A stretch of DNA of 36,250 nucleotides from Gemmatimonas sp. (GCA_023910675.1 JAAVWC010000037.1:1-36250), one strand, 5' to 3'; positions 7,755 through 17,374 are shown, counted from the stretch's first letter. The notes: generated by a model from the letters alone, not told the origin. Program-made: numbers and translations.

Positions 7755-8111
7755 TCACCCCTTGAGCGCTCCGGGGAGCGCGGCAATGCGTGCCATCGCC
7801 CGCGCCGCGCGCTCCTCCAGTCTCGCCGGATCATCTGCCGCTGCCTGAAACGCGTAGGTGATCAGCGAGTCCACCGCCAAGAGATCGAGCGCGGTGGCTC
7901 GCGTTGTCGAACCTGACGCAAGCAAAGCGTCGAGCAACTGCTCCCCCGCCTCGAGACACGCTTCCGGCACGTCTGATACTGGACGCGACGCCGAGGCACT
8001 CACGAGCTCACACAACCGTCTCTGCAGCGCTGACGGGGGCGCGGGATCCATCCGCGCCATCCACTCGCCCACCGTCGTGGCAGACGCCATCGCCGCCGCC
8101 GCCCTGGTCAT
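7755..8111 (-). CDS. Small helical protein of unknown function downstream of alaS
   Basis: I do not recognise a family. It has 118 residues, is rich in Ala and predicted helical, and has no signal peptide, membrane segment or cysteine pair beyond isolated Cys residues. The ATG at 8111 overlaps the alaS stop as ATGA, so it is translationally coupled to alanyl-tRNA synthetase. The following cpsB-like gene starts 67 bases further on. Confidence 0.65.
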   Translation of the reverse strand: MTRAAAAMASATTVGEWMARMDPAPPSALQRRLCELVSASASRPVSDVPEACLEAGEQLLDALLASGSTTRATALDLLAVDSLITYAFQAAADDPARLEERAARAMARIAALPGALKG

Positions 8112-10891
8112 CCAGCCACCGCGAGACGCGCGACAACGTCCTTGCCTGCCGACAGCGCCGTCTCGATCTGTGCCGCGTCAACACCGGCCTGCGCCATGTG
8201 CGGCTTGCCGCCACCGCGGCCCCCAACGGTCGCGGCGACGTCGCGCACCACGATATCCGCCCGCAATCCGCGATCACGTGCGTCATCAGTGGCCACGGCC
8301 AATAACGCCCCCTTGCCATCGGCGAGCGCGGCACCCAAAAGCGCGACGCCGCTGCCGAGCGCTTCACGCACCGCATCGCCGAGCGCCTGCAATGCCTTCA
8401 CGTCGGGCACGTCTACACGGGAGGCCACGAAACGCGTACCGCCCACATCGGTGGCCTGCGCGGCAAGCTGCTGTGCCAAACCGCCGCCCTGCGCACCACC
8501 ACGCATCGCCTCATCGAGGCGCTTCTCCAACTGCTTCCGCTCGTCAAGGAGCGTGTCGAGCTTGCGGTCGATCTGGTCCATGCCGGAGGTCATCCCCGAC
8601 ATCGGGACCTTGAGACGCGATGCCACTTGCAACAGAGCGCGCTCGCGATCCGCCATGAACTGGAAGGCGCGCGGCCCCGCCACCGCTTCAATACGACGGA
8701 CACCAGCCGCGACACCACCTTCACTCACGATGCGCACGAGGCCGATCTCCGCCGTGTTGCGCACATGCGTGCCGCCACACAATTCGACCGACAGCGACGG
8801 GATGTCGACAACGCGAACCACGTCGCCGTACTTCTCGCCGAACAGCGCCATGGCGCCACGCGCGACGGCCGCCGTGTACGAATCTTCCGCAGTGTGCACG
8901 GGCACCGACGCCCACACCCCCGCATTCACATCCGCCTCGATCGCCGCGAGTTGCTCGGCCGTCATGGGTCCATGATGCGTAAAGTCGAAGCGCAAACGAT
9001 CAGGCGAGACGAGCGAACCCGCTTGGTGCACATGCTCGCCAAGCACCTTGCGCAGCGCGGCGTGCAGCAAGTGCGTGGCCGTATGGTGACGTTCGGTATC
9101 CTTGCGACGATCGCGTGGGACCGCGGCGTGTGCGCGCCCGAACGTGATCTCGCCCGTTGCCAAACCGATGGCGGCGATGCGCCCATCGAGCTTGCGCACT
9201 TCATTCACGACGACCGACCACCCTTCGCCCGCGATCGTGCCGTGATCGGACACCTGACCGCCGGACTCCGCATAGAACGGCGTCTCGCGTAACATGACCG
9301 CCACGCGACCGTCAGCGAGATGACGCACCGCCGTGACGAGCGTATCCACCTCGATCACGTCGTAGCCGACAAATCGGCCAAGTCCCTCGGCATGCTGCTG
9401 ATCGTGCGTCCACTGTGTCGGGTCCGCAAAATCATCGGCACTCACCGTGATCTGCTTCGACTTGCGCTCATCCTGCGACATCTTGCGCTGCGCGGAGAGC
9501 GCCTGCTCGAAGCCGGAAATATCCACGAGGTAGCCGCGCTCACGAGCCATGAGCTCGGTAAGGTCGATCGGGAATCCGAAGGTGTCGTACAGGCGGAAAG
9601 CATCTTCACCCGAGAGCGTACCACGCAGCTGCGACGACCCCTGCGTCGAGCCGATCGGCGCGAGTTCTTCGAAGCGTGACATGCCGGCATCGATCGTGGC
9701 CAAGAACCGCTCTTCTTCAGCGCGCGTGGTCTCGAGGATGTGCTTGCGACGCACATGCAACTCGGGGTACAAGTCGCGCATGTGCTCGATGAGTGTATCG
9801 ACGACGTGCACGAGCGTCGGCTCGCGGCGACCGAGCAGCCACGCGTGCCGGACGGCGCGGCGCAAGATTCGCCGCAACACGTATCCGCGACCTTCATTGC
9901 TCGGGAACACGCCATCCGCGAGCAGGAAGCCTACTGCCCGCGCATGGTCGGCGAGTACGCGGAACGATGCGGGATCGATGGGCTTGCCGTCCTTGCCAAC
10001 CGCAGTGCCCAGGCCGACCCCCGGACGATACGGGTACTTGATCCCGACGACCTCTTCGACCTTCTCGATGAGCGGCCGGAAGCCGTCCGTATGGAAGTTA
10101 TTGGTGACGCCCTGCATGACGGCCGCGATGCGCTCGAGCCCAGCACCGGTATCGACCGAGGGCTTGGGCAGCGGCACCAACGTGCCGTCCGCCTGACGGT
10201 CGTACTGCATGAAGACGAGATTCCAGATTTCCAGGAATCGTCCGGCTTCTGCCCCCTCGACGAACCCATCGAGCGAGTAGTCGGAAATCTCCGTATTCGT
10301 CCATTCCCCCGACGCGTTCGCAGGGAACGCCCAGTCCGGTGCCATCTTGGCGAGATCCACGTAGATCTCGGTGCACGGACCGCATGGACCCGTATCGGCC
10401 ATCTGCCAGAAGTTGTCCTTGGCGCCGAGTCCGTAGATGCGGTTGTCCGGCACGTTCGCCACGTCCTTCCACAGCTGACGGGCTTCGTCGTCTTCGTGGA
10501 AGACGGTCACGCGCAGATGTTCGCGCGGAATCTTCAACTCTCCCGTAACAAACTCCCATGCGAAGCGAATCGCGTCGCGCTTGAAGTAGTCACCGAACGA
10601 GAAGTTGCCGAGCATCTCGAAGAACGTGTGGTGACGGGCAGTGTGGCCGACCTGCTCGAGGTCGTTATGCTTTCCACCGGCACGCACGCACTTCTGCGAC
10701 GTGGTGGCGCGCCGCTTTCCATCGGGCGCGTCCTCCATGCCGAGAAACACTTTCTTGAACTGGACCATCCCTGCGTTCGTAAACAGCAGGGTGGGGTCGT
10801 CGGAGGGTACGAGCGAGGAGCTCGGACGGATGGCGTGGCCGTTCTTTTCGAAGTAGGCCAGGAATCGGGCGCGAATTTCGGCAGCGAGCAT
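8108..10891 (-). CDS. alaS: Alanyl-tRNA synthetase
   Basis: AlaRS charges tRNA-Ala and edits mischarged Ser and Gly. The product is 927 residues, somewhat longer than the usual 870-880. The class II catalytic core begins at once (EIRARFLAYFEKNGHAIRPSS, TNAGMVQFK, RHHTFFEMLGNFSFGDYFK). The editing domain has HTATHLLHAAL (from about residue 600) and the zinc-binding CGGTH (about 705), and a C-Ala-type domain ends the protein (GGRGGGKPHMAQAG). It lies 42 bases after recX and is coupled to a small ORF. The recX-alaS adjacency is common in bacteria. Confidence 0.97.
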   Translation of the reverse strand: MLAAEIRARFLAYFEKNGHAIRPSSSLVPSDDPTLLFTNAGMVQFKKVFLGMEDAPDGKRRATTSQKCVRAGGKHNDLEQVGHTARHHTFFEMLGNFSFGDYFKRDAIRFAWEFVTGELKIPREHLRVTVFHEDDEARQLWKDVANVPDNRIYGLGAKDNFWQMADTGPCGPCTEIYVDLAKMAPDWAFPANASGEWTNTEISDYSLDGFVEGAEAGRFLEIWNLVFMQYDRQADGTLVPLPKPSVDTGAGLERIAAVMQGVTNNFHTDGFRPLIEKVEEVVGIKYPYRPGVGLGTAVGKDGKPIDPASFRVLADHARAVGFLLADGVFPSNEGRGYVLRRILRRAVRHAWLLGRREPTLVHVVDTLIEHMRDLYPELHVRRKHILETTRAEEERFLATIDAGMSRFEELAPIGSTQGSSQLRGTLSGEDAFRLYDTFGFPIDLTELMARERGYLVDISGFEQALSAQRKMSQDERKSKQITVSADDFADPTQWTHDQQHAEGLGRFVGYDVIEVDTLVTAVRHLADGRVAVMLRETPFYAESGGQVSDHGTIAGEGWSVVVNEVRKLDGRIAAIGLATGEITFGRAHAAVPRDRRKDTERHHTATHLLHAALRKVLGEHVHQAGSLVSPDRLRFDFTHHGPMTAEQLAAIEADVNAGVWASVPVHTAEDSYTAAVARGAMALFGEKYGDVVRVVDIPSLSVELCGGTHVRNTAEIGLVRIVSEGGVAAGVRRIEAVAGPRAFQFMADRERALLQVASRLKVPMSGMTSGMDQIDRKLDTLLDERKQLEKRLDEAMRGGAQGGGLAQQLAAQATDVGGTRFVASRVDVPDVKALQALGDAVREALGSGVALLGAALADGKGALLAVATDDARDRGLRADIVVRDVAATVGGRGGGKPHMAQAGVDAAQIETALSAGKDVVARLAVAG

Positions 10892-10933
10892 AAGTCACGC
10901 AATATAGCCAACTTGGAGTGCGACTGCAGAGCC

Positions 10934-11590
10934 TCACTCGCGACTTCGCAGCACCTCTCGTGCAATCCGTCGGGCGATCCCCCCAGGATACCCGCGCCGC
11001 AGCAGAAATCCGAGCAGCTTACGCTCCGCGGCCACCGCATCGTCGGACTTGAGCGAACGGACCCGTTTTTGTGCGACCGCCCGACACGCCCCCTCTTCGT
11101 CGAATCCATCGTCCTGCATGGCGCCGGCGACGGCCTCTCGCACCGTGCTTCCAGCAACGCCCTTCCGACGGAGCTGCTGAGTGACCCGGGCCGGCGCCTC
11201 CCCGCGCCGAAGGCGCGAGGCGGCCTCGGCGTGCGCCACCGACTCATCGGACAGCTGGCCTGATTGCTCCAGCCGGTCGAGTGCTTCCCCGATCTGCGCC
11301 GGGGCCGCCTGGCACTTGCGCAGGCGGAGTTCGAGCTCCCGCCGCGTACGGCGTCCCCGCGCCAGATAATCGACGGCGCGATCGGCCAGATCGGTAATGA
11401 CATGCTCGTGCAGGAGGCGCTCGAGCATCTCCGGCGAGACGGGGACAAGGGCGCGCGTCACACCGGTGTCCGCAAGCACACTGATGCCCACGACCAGGTG
11501 CTGCCCATCGCTGAGCGAGAGCAGATAGCGCCCGGGCCGCCGGGGCGACTCGCGGAGCTCTTTGATATGAAGCGTAGTGGTGTGTGTCAT
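10934..11590 (-). CDS. recX: RecX regulatory protein
   Basis: RecX caps or inhibits RecA filaments and is often encoded directly after recA. From ATG 11590 (MTHTTTLHIKEL) the product is 218 residues. Three-helix RecX repeats are visible: AVDYLARGRRTRRELELRLR, then IGEALDRLEQSGQLSDESVA, then RRGEAPARVTQQLRRKGV, and C-terminal KLLGFLLRRGYPGGIARRIAREVL. Extra N-terminal sequence of about 60 residues before the first repeat is present. A longer frame runs up to 11758 but crosses the recA stop and terminator, so I reject it. The start lies immediately after the T-rich end of the recA hairpin, with no clear Shine-Dalgarno. Confidence 0.9.
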   Translation of the reverse strand: MTHTTTLHIKELRESPRRPGRYLLSLSDGQHLVVGISVLADTGVTRALVPVSPEMLERLLHEHVITDLADRAVDYLARGRRTRRELELRLRKCQAAPAQIGEALDRLEQSGQLSDESVAHAEAASRLRRGEAPARVTQQLRRKGVAGSTVREAVAGAMQDDGFDEEGACRAVAQKRVRSLKSDDAVAAERKLLGFLLRRGYPGGIARRIAREVLRSRE

Positions 11591-11593
11591 GGG

Positions 11594-11671
11594 CAGAAAA
11601 GAGCCGAGGGGCAACTCACGATGAGGAGTGGTGATCCGGGCACCACTTCCCACCGCAAGCAACCCCTCGGC
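11594..11671 (-). terminator. Hairpin terminator or attenuator between recA and recX
   Basis: On the minus strand GCCGAGGGG (11671-11663) pairs with CCCCTCGGC (11611-11603), and an inner stem AGTGGTG/CACCACT forms within the loop. The RNA then reads TCTTTTCT, a short U-rich tail, four bases before the recX ATG. It lies after the recA stop at 11709, so full transcription ends here and recX depends on read-through, as described for recA-recX in Escherichia coli. Confidence 0.65.
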
Positions 11672-11708
11672 CCTTACGCACGAGTTTCGTACCAACCGGA
11701 CTCGGTGC

Positions 11709-12752
11709 TTACTCCTCCACGTCTTCAGGCGCGGCGTTCGGCGCCGGCGCGGTGACACCCAAGACGACCTTTACCTTCTCTTCGATTTCCGCCATGAGCG
11801 CCGGGTTGTCCTTGAGGAACATCTTGGCGTTTTCGCGGCCCTGCCCGATGCGCTGCGAGCCATAGCTGTACCAAGCGCCGGCCTTGTCGATGATACCCGA
11901 CTCAGCGCCGATGTCGACGAGGAGCGAGGTGTGGCTGATCCCCTCGGCGTACATGATGTCGAACTCGGCCTGCTTGAACGGCGGCGCCACCTTGTTCTTC
12001 ACGACCTTCACGCGGACGTGCGAGCCGATGACGTCTTCTTTTTCCTTCACCGGGCCGATGCGGCGGATGTCGAGGCGAAGCGACGCGTAGAACTTGAGCG
12101 CCTTACCACCCGTGGTCGTCTCCGGGTTGCCGAACATGACGCCGATCTTTTCGCGCAGCTGATTGATGAACACCACCGACACCTTGGATCGGGCGATCGC
12201 GCCGGTGAGCTTGCGCAACGCCTGACTCATGAGGCGTGCCTGCAGCCCCACGTGCGAGTCGCCCATGTCACCTTCGATTTCGGCCTTGGGCACCAGCGCA
12301 GCCACGGAATCAATGACGATGACGTCGACGGCGCCGGAGCGCACCAGGATTTCGCAGATCTCAAGTGCCTGCTCCCCCGTGTCCGGCTGCGAGATGAGCA
12401 GATTCTCGATGTCGACGCCCAGCTTCTTCGCGTACTCGGTGTCGAGCGCATGTTCCGCGTCGATGTACGCAGCCACGCCACCGGCGCGCTGCGCATTGGC
12501 AACCACATGCAAGCAGAGCGTGGTCTTGCCGCTCGACTCGGGACCGTAGATCTCGGTGATACGACCGCGGGGAATGCCACCCACGCCGATCGCCGCATCG
12601 AGGTTGATCGCGCCCGTCGGAATGGATTCGACGCGGACTTTGCTGTCTGTGCCCAGCCGCATGATCGAGCCCTTGCCGCAGCTCTTCTCGATTTGCGCGA
12701 CCGCGAGCGCCAGGGCCTTGCGCTTGTCGTCTGTGATCACCGAACCCGCCAT
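11709..12752 (-). CDS. recA: RecA recombinase
   Basis: RecA forms filaments on single-stranded DNA, drives strand exchange and activates LexA-type self-cleavage. From ATG 12752 ([18 protein letters not shown]) the product is 347 residues, the family's usual size. Walker [10 protein letters not shown], the Walker B strand [18 protein letters not shown], the L1/L2 region with [10 protein letters not shown] and [22 protein letters not shown], and the C-terminal domain with an acidic end (APEDVEE) are all visible. No intein is present. The open frame runs upstream to 13199 but only across yraN, so that extension is rejected. A promoter-like sequence precedes it; I could not recognise a LexA box. 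Confidence 0.98.
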   Translation of the reverse strand: MAGSVITDDKRKALALAVAQIEKSCGKGSIMRLGTDSKVRVESIPTGAINLDAAIGVGGIPRGRITEIYGPESSGKTTLCLHVVANAQRAGGVAAYIDAEHALDTEYAKKLGVDIENLLISQPDTGEQALEICEILVRSGAVDVIVIDSVAALVPKAEIEGDMGDSHVGLQARLMSQALRKLTGAIARSKVSVVFINQLREKIGVMFGNPETTTGGKALKFYASLRLDIRRIGPVKEKEDVIGSHVRVKVVKNKVAPPFKQAEFDIMYAEGISHTSLLVDIGAESGIIDKAGAWYSYGSQRIGQGRENAKMFLKDNPALMAEIEEKVKVVLGVTAPAPNAAPEDVEE

Positions 12753-12838
12753 GAGGACCGCCGTCGTAAGGGGATGAAGCTGCCATGCCCTGGCTCGCGA
12801 AAATCTAGGGAGTACGCGGACAGGACCAAGACCCGAAT

Positions 12839-12867
12839 AAAGTACGAAGAAAACGCGATGTGGACAA
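12839..12867 (-). promoter_or_regulatory. Candidate recA promoter
   Basis: On the minus strand TTGTCC (12867-12862) and TACTTT (12844-12839) are separated by 17 bases, a good sigma-70 arrangement about 90 bases before the recA ATG. The -35 lies in an 8-base direct repeat AGTTGTCC at 12869-12862 and 12897-12890, whose second copy overlaps the yraN stop. Confidence 0.5.
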
Positions 12868-12886
12868 CTCCCGCAAGTGCCCGAAT

Positions 12887-13252
12887 TCAGGACAACTGGA
12901 AGGCGTTCGGGATGTGTCTGATACGGACACTTTGCCCGATCACGAGCACCCCGACCACGTCGAACCGGTAAAACAGGCTGCTCGTTCCATGGCGATCGAC
13001 CCAAACCCGGGCCGAACGTTCCAGCTCCCGACGCTTGCGGTGATGCACCGCCTCCACCGGTGAGCCAAATCGATCGCCGCGGCGAGCCTTCACCTCGACG
13101 AACGCCACTTCGTTGTGGCGACGCATAACCAAATCGATATCGCGGTGGCCGCTGCGAAAGCGATGAGCGATCACCTGCCACCCATCCCGCATGAGCCAAC
13201 GCGCTGCGATGCGTTCGCCAAGAAGCCCGAAATCCTGTCGCGCTTTCGTCAT
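12887..13252 (-). CDS. yraN: YraN/UPF0102 family nuclease-fold protein
   Basis: UPF0102 proteins have a restriction-endonuclease/Holliday-junction-resolvase-like fold; their physiological role is not settled. The 121-residue product starts [19 protein letters not shown] and has the characteristic [22 protein letters not shown], containing the D-x-D and E-V-K residues of a PD-(D/E)XK-type site, followed by the usual [14 protein letters not shown] helix. Length and motif order are normal. It is followed by recA after about 134 bases, and the second copy of the recA-promoter repeat covers its last codons. Confidence 0.9.
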   Translation of the reverse strand: MTKARQDFGLLGERIAARWLMRDGWQVIAHRFRSGHRDIDLVMRRHNEVAFVEVKARRGDRFGSPVEAVHHRKRRELERSARVWVDRHGTSSLFYRFDVVGVLVIGQSVRIRHIPNAFQLS

Positions 13253-13351
13253 GGAGCGAGTCTACCGCACCCCGCTGACAAAAGTCGCATCAGTTCTTCG
13301 GCGATTGTGCCAAACGAACGCCCGTCCTGGCGATCGGGGACGCAGAGGGCG

Positions 13352-14125
13352 TCACACGCCGAAACGAGCTGCCAGCATGAGTGCGGGATCGTCGCTGATA
13401 ATGCCATTCACTCCGAGTCGCCAAAGCCGTTGGGCTTGCGACGGTTCATTCACCGTCCACACGTGGGTCACCACACCGTTCGGTTTTACCGCGCGCACGA
13501 TCGACGCAATGGGCACTGGAATACCGCGATGCACGGGGGGAATACACAGCGCACGATACCAACTGGCGGGTACCGGTCGGCGCAGGAGTGACGGCACCAG
13601 CAGAGATACCACGTTGGGAGTACTGGCACCGAGCGCCACCGCCCCGCCGCGCAACTGGCGCGTACTCTCCGGATCGAACCCGGCGACGATGATGCGCGAC
13701 GTGAGTGCATGCCGGGCGATGGCGGCGGCAAGCGGAGGACCAGCGGCCGCCGTCTTGAGCTCGATGATTAGCGGCAGCGTCGATGGCAATGCCTCAATCA
13801 CGTCATCGAAGGTGGGGATACCAACGCCACGTCCGCGCCACGGATAGTCGCGCCCATTCTTCGTGAACCGCGCTCCGGCGTCCACCCGACGGAGTTCGTC
13901 GACAGTTCTCGCCGCCACCGGCCCCTGCGCGTCGGTGGTGCGATCGAGGGTTGCGTCGTGCACGAGCACGAGCACGCCGTCCTTGCTGACGTGCAGATCG
14001 AATTCCACCGCATCGACGCCCGCCTGCACCGCTTCGAGCAAACTGGGCAGGGTGTTCTCCGGTGCATGCGCGCGATTTCCACGATGGCCAATGACCGGGC
14101 GCGCGAGCGGATCGAGGAGGATCAT
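13352..14125 (-). CDS. Glycerophosphodiester phosphodiesterase, probably cytosolic
   Basis: GDPD enzymes hydrolyse glycerophosphodiesters to glycerol 3-phosphate and an alcohol. The 257-residue TIM-barrel protein shows HRGNRAHAPENT (14-25) with catalytic His and Glu, EFDLHVSKDG (41-50) with metal ligands, VLVHDATLDRTTD with the second catalytic His, IELK, and the closing VWTVNEPSQAQRLWRLGVNGIISDDP typical of the family. It has no signal peptide, so it is closer to cytosolic UgpQ than to periplasmic GlpQ. About 100 bases separate it from yraN; I see nothing clear in that gap. Confidence 0.92.
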   Translation of the reverse strand: MILLDPLARPVIGHRGNRAHAPENTLPSLLEAVQAGVDAVEFDLHVSKDGVLVLVHDATLDRTTDAQGPVAARTVDELRRVDAGARFTKNGRDYPWRGRGVGIPTFDDVIEALPSTLPLIIELKTAAAGPPLAAAIARHALTSRIIVAGFDPESTRQLRGGAVALGASTPNVVSLLVPSLLRRPVPASWYRALCIPPVHRGIPVPIASIVRAVKPNGVVTHVWTVNEPSQAQRLWRLGVNGIISDDPALMLAARFGV

Positions 14126-14163
14126 ACCTCAAAGATAACGTGAGACCCTCACCACTCGGGAAT

Positions 14164-14225
14164 GCGACAGCGGGGCGACACCCGAAGGTGCCGCCCCGTC
14201 GCAACTCACATCGACGCGATGTGAG
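14164..14225 (-). terminator. Two tandem hairpins after the TonB receptor gene
   Basis: The first hairpin spans 14164-14202 (GCGAC...GTCGC with GGGGCG/CGCCCC and CACC/GGTG inner pairs, a 3-base bulge and a CGAA loop on the plus strand). The second is perfect: CTCACATCG (14205-14213), loop ACG, CGATGTGAG (14217-14225). They sit 25 bases after the receptor stop. No long T run follows, so they may stabilise the message 3' end rather than terminate alone. Confidence 0.45.
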
Positions 14226-14249
14226 GGGACCCGTACCGCATACCGTCGA

Positions 14250-17180
14250 TTAGAACGAGTACTGGATGCGGGTCATGACCATGCGGCCCATCTCCGGGAC
14301 GCCCGGGAAGGTGCGCACGCGGTTGTCGAACAGGTTGGTGGCGTTGAGCGACCACAACAGACGCTGTCCGCCAAGTTCGAAGCGCTTGGAGAGCTGTGCG
14401 TCGACCAGGAACGCCTCTGGCACGTCCTCGTAGCAGAAGGTACCCGCTCGCTGCGGTGAGGCGCAGCCAGGGCTGCCGGTCACTGCGGACGTCGACGCGC
14501 CAGCCTGCCCTGCGCCGAGCGGGAAGGAATATCCCGTGGCGTAGACTCCGGAGTTTACCGGATATGCTTCGGAGTAGCGTCCGCGGAGATCGAACCCGAT
14601 GCCGTTGCTCTCGTTCTTGTAACGCATGCCCATTGATCCGCGTGAACTCGGGGAGTTGGCCATGAGCGGCAAGCTGTTTCCGCCATCGACACCTTGGAAA
14701 GTGTTGCGACTCTGATACGAAAAGGCGACGTCAAGCGTGATCCGGTCTGTGGCTGCGGCGTCCATCGCCAGGTCTAGGCCACGCACCCACACCTTGCTCG
14801 TCGAACGATATGTAGCGATGACGGCGTTGGCGGGTGCGTTGGCGTCGTCAAAGGTGATGACGCCCATCGGAGCAGACGCGAGCGTCGTCGTCAGGCCGGT
14901 CACAACGCCACCTGCCAGCTGGGTGATCTGTGCGGGGGTGAGTCCGGGAATGTTCTGCAGGATGGGCAGGATTGCTCCCTGAATCGAGGGCGCAATGAAC
15001 CCACCGACCGCCGCAGGATTGCCGAAGAAGACGCTCGGCGTGGCAATCCCCGCTGGCGAGTAGTCCGCGCGCTCCTGCCCCCACGCGGCGACGTCGAACC
15101 GGAACTTGTTCCCCACAATACCCTTCCAACCCACCTCGAAGGTGTTGGAGAATGCCGCACGCAGCGGATCGATCGACGTGACCTGGGAGGGGGTCAGGTT
15201 CACCGTCCCACTGGACAGGTACGCCGCCCGTGACGACAACTGCGCATCCGTCGGGCGAAGCGGGCGAACCGCGTTAACGGCAGCCGCAGCAATCGCCTGC
15301 GCCGCCTGGTCCGGTAGACCGTTCGCGCGCAGCGACGCCGCCACGCCCGCCTGAATCGCGGAACCGGCACCCGCCAGGAACCCGGGAAGCATCGCAGCGG
15401 CACTGACCGGGAGGTAGTTGTTGCCACCAGAGTACTGTGACTTCATGCAGAAGTCACCGAACTGGCTCCCCTGCGCGCACGAGCGGTTGAATGTGAATCC
15501 CTGCTTCGGCGGATTGCCGCGAGCGCGAAGATCAAAGCCAGACCCGCCGATGTTCGGCGTCTGAATCAGGTCCAGGAAGAACGAGAAGTTACCGGGCGTG
15601 GAGAACGCCCGATTGAACGAGAAGCGGATACTCTGGTTGTCCGTCGGCTTGAAAATGAGCGCCGCGCGGGGCGAGAAAAACTGTCCCTCGATCACGTTGT
15701 TCGCGTCGGCACGCGCAGCAAGCAGCAGTTCGATCTGCTTGACGGGCTTCGTCGACGACTGGATGTAGCCGCCGTACTCCGTCACGTTGTCAACGTCTTC
15801 GTTGTTGCCGTTGATGGTGTTGCCAGTGCGCGGGTTGGTCCAGATGTAGTCGGCGCCGTACGTGAAGCTCTGCTTCTTGCCCAGATTGAAGCCGTGCTGG
15901 AGCTGGAACGCGGCAACTCGCGATTTATCGACGATCGGCTGTCCCGAGCGGAACAGGAACGTGCCGCTGGCATCCTGGCCGTTGTCGTTGCCCGCGTTCG
16001 TGTTGTTCAGGAACGCCTGCGCAAAGAGCTTGTTCCAGCGAAACCGCTGCTGGAGACTCTGGTAGTTCCAGTTCTTGATTTGCGCCGATCCGTTGGCACC
16101 CGTCAGCTCGATAGCGCTGCCGACGTTGGTTTATCCTAAGGTCGTAATGGCTTCCATACCCTCGGTGGGGCGGACGTCGAGACGCGCTTCACCGGTGGTG
16201 CGCTGCAGATCGTAGTCCCGCTGGTTCGTCTGTCCGCGGCGCTCTGCCGGTACGTTGCTGGTCGTGGGGAACGTCACCGGCTCACTGCGATCGGTGTACT
16301 CCCAATCCTTGCCCTGCATGTACTCGCCAGAAAGTTTGAACGCGACCTTCTCATTGATCTTCTGCGCGGTGCGGACACCGGCACGGATAACCGAACGCTC
16401 GCCGCCATCGAGACTGATCGTCGTCCCCTGCGAGTTGAATGGCGACTTCGTGATCACATGCAGCACGCCGTTGGAACTGTTCGGACCGTACAGCGCCGAC
16501 GCCGGTCCAAGCAGCACTTCCATGCGATCGATGTCTTCGTTGGTTCCGGTGAACAGGAACGGCACGTTCACGCGCAACGACGGCACGCCGGCGAAGCGGT
16601 AGTCCTGCAGCATGAGCATCGAGCCGCTGAACGCGTTATTGAACCCGCGCGCCACGACGTTCGCCTGCGCGATACCGCCACGGTTGATGTCGACACCGGG
16701 GGTGTTGCGCAGGTGATCGGTGACCGTCACCGCCGGCGTCGACTCGATGCGTTCGCTCGAGATCACGGAAATCTGCGCCGGAGCATCGAGCGCCTTTTCG
16801 GGGCGCGAGCGGCTCGCCGTCACAACCGTCTGCGAGAGCGTGGTGGTCGCTTGGGTCAGCGCAAAATTCGCACTCTGGCCCGGACGGATATTCACTTGCG
16901 CCTTGCTTTCGTAGCCAATGAGGCGCGCCGTGATCGTGTAGGCCGCGTTGGCGAGATTCGCAATGCGATACGTACCGTCAGCGGCCGTGATGGCGCCGTA
17001 GGCCGGACCGCCCGGACTCTGCGCTTTCACGCCGACGTTTTCGAGTGGCCGTCCAGTCGACGCGTCGGTCACCTTACCGGTGATCGTGCCGGACTGTGCG
17101 CCAAGCCGAGTTCCGGCCGCAGGCAACAGCCCCACGGCAAGAACGGCGGACGCCAAAAGACGACGGAAAAACAGGGACAT
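14250..17180 (-). pseudogene. TonB-dependent outer-membrane receptor interrupted by an in-frame TAA
   Basis: TonB-dependent receptors import large nutrients through a plugged 22-strand barrel. The frame is continuous from ATG 17180 to the stop at 14250 (976 codons) except for one TAA at 16133-16131, codon 350. Upstream of it are a signal peptide (RRLLASAVLAVGLLPAAG), a carboxypeptidase-regulatory-like domain (GTITGKVTDASTGRPLENV) and the plug (TVVTASRSRPEKALDAP, RNTPGVDINRGG). Downstream codons in the same frame continue barrel sequence (TNVGSAIELTGANGSAQIK) and end IQYSF with a terminal Phe as barrel proteins do. A TAC or TAT tyrosine codon changed to TAA is the simplest cause. The stop truncates the barrel, so the product is probably non-functional. 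GAGGTG before ATG 17180 is a good ribosome-binding site; GTG 15785 could only start a barrel fragment without signal peptide. Substrate is not evident. Confidence 0.85.
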
Positions 17181-17294
17181 CTCACACCTCGGGAGGGAGG
17201 AAAAGCGTCGAGGTTCGGGTGCCGGCGACTGAATCGCAGGCGGAAGGTAGGATTCCGCGGCGCCAAGGAAACGGCTGGGACCTGCGGAGTGACC

Positions 17295-17325
17295 CTAGAA
17301 TCGCCGGATGAACGGACCCCGTCAA
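17295..17325 (-). promoter_or_regulatory. Weak promoter-like sequence upstream of the TonB receptor
   Basis: On the minus strand TTGACG (17325-17320) is a near-perfect -35, but the best -10 candidate nearby is TTCTAG (17300-17295) after a 19-base spacer, which is a poor match. The 235-base space between ftsK and the receptor has no ORF I trust. Confidence 0.25.
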
Positions 17326-17374
17326 TACGCGAAACGGGGAAAGAGCGCTAAATCGCCCAGGAATTCCCGGAGGA

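Noticed and set aside
12753..12886. LexA (SOS) box upstream of recA
   Set aside because: Neither CTGT-N8-ACAG nor GAAC-N4-GTTC is present; only the direct repeat AGTTGTCC is seen, reported separately.
12753..13199. Extended N-terminus of recA in the open frame
   Set aside because: The extension lies entirely over yraN and the recA promoter; RecA of normal size starts at 12752.
13253..13351. Sigma-54-like TGGCAC upstream of yraN
   Set aside because: TGGCAC occurs, but the expected TTGC about five bases further is absent. A TTGTCA and TAGACT in the same gap are only 11 bases apart, too close for sigma-70.
15782..16130. Separate gene start for the downstream half of the TonB receptor, or recoding of its TAA
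   Set aside because: The 115 codons between the halves are in frame with both and encode family-like sequence, so one damaged gene explains everything. TAA is not used for selenocysteine or pyrrolysine, and no recoding structure is evident.
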